Below, piece by piece: positions 63,902 through 64,000 of a DNA stretch of 64,000 nt (positions are counted from its first letter, which is position 1; every line of letters begins with the position of its first letter). Both the position numbers and the translations under genes were made by a program. The notes beneath the pieces are model-generated. The model saw only the letters and a program-made list of their open reading frames with translations. It was not told the DNA's origin and searched no databases. This DNA is from Streptomyces griseochromogenes (GTDB lineage: Bacteria; Actinomycetota; Actinomycetes; Streptomycetales; Streptomycetaceae), in assembly GCF_001542625.1 (NCBI RefSeq), contig NZ_CP016279.1, positions 1,240,001 through 1,304,000 of the forward strand. Reading direction: 5' to 3'.

Positions 63902-64000
63902 ATGGGTGAGGGCACGGTCTCCCTGCCCTGGATCGTGATACGGCAGGACGACAACGGCAATCGCTACCGTGTGGGGCGGTACGCGACCCGGGCCGAGGCT
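63902..64000 (+). CDS. SPOR domain-like protein, 5' part only
   Basis: 33 residues are in the window from ATG 63902 (GGTGGGGG just upstream): LPWIVIRQDDNGNRYRVGRYATRAEA is the start of the small SPOR-like proteins usual in Streptomyces. SPOR domains bind denuded glycan strands at the septum, though these actinobacterial versions are short and cytoplasmic in appearance. The gene continues past the window edge. Confidence 0.7.
   Translation, partial: MGEGTVSLPWIVIRQDDNGNRYRVGRYATRAEA

Overview
The window is high-GC actinobacterial DNA with the gene set and habits of Streptomyces: paired XRE/DUF397 genes, a WhiB-like protein, SpoIIE-type phosphatase, SARP-type regulator, AhpC/AhpD/OxyR, class I and class II fumarases, many GTG starts and NTGA overlaps. 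From memory the core order (UppS, PhoH, SLT protein, AI-2E permease, ahpD-ahpC/oxyR, class A PBP, fumC, fumarase I, WblI-like, glpX, xseBA, ispH, ppgK, ychF) matches the S. coelicolor SCO502x-506x region; I could not check this by search.

Region by region. 1-9.4 kb is accessory and decaying: an XRE/DUF397-like pair, a frameshifted ATP-binding protein, a broken DUF192 gene, then a type VII secretion-associated block (two helical proteins, a mycosin protease, a twice-frameshifted helical gene, two related frameshifted lipoproteins and a small membrane protein). 9.4-12.7 kb has small enzymes (flavin/F420 oxidoreductase, GNAT, DinB, methyltransferase) and a deletion remnant of a nucleoside deaminase. 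13.4-33.4 kb is core: isoprenyl transferase, PIN-PhoH, SLT protein, AI-2E permease, OxyR peroxide regulon, roadblock operon, PadR-controlled ABC exporter, SPFH gene, class A PBP, SpoIIE phosphatase, DUF402.

33.4-43.5 kb holds the most interesting locus. Between fumC and the class I fumarase lie an XRE/DUF397 pair and a five-gene cluster: a SARP-type (winged helix plus BTAD) regulator fused to a macro domain; a divergent two-TM plus macro protein with the architecture of type II Thoeris ThsA; and a three-gene operon of an anchored NTF2-like protein, a two-TM protein and a TIR protein. The C-terminus of the two-TM protein and the N-terminus of the TIR protein carry almost the same Asn/Gly-rich motif, resembling paired bacterial amyloid-signalling motifs. 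I read the cluster as a Thoeris-like TIR-macro defence system with a possible transcription-factor receptor for the TIR product and a motif-based membrane trigger. I know of no described system with this composition.

43.6-52.7 kb is core metabolism and regulation (DUF1707, WhiB-like, GlpX, nitroreductase family, exonuclease VII, IspH, polyphosphate glucokinase, YchF). 52.7-58.4 kb is a second accessory insert: YefM-YoeB, two paralogous nuclease-helicase (DUF2075) genes with near-identical leaders, a DUF6408 mini-gene and an Uma2 remnant, possibly bounded by a duplicated ychF 3' end. 58.5-64 kb has an SMP-30-like protein, MarR, serpin, DUF4190 protein, GntR regulator and the start of a SPOR-like gene.

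A recurring feature is gene damage: five genes in the first 9.1 kb have frameshifts, and two further remnants (deaminase, Uma2) combine internal deletion with frameshift, while core genes read cleanly.
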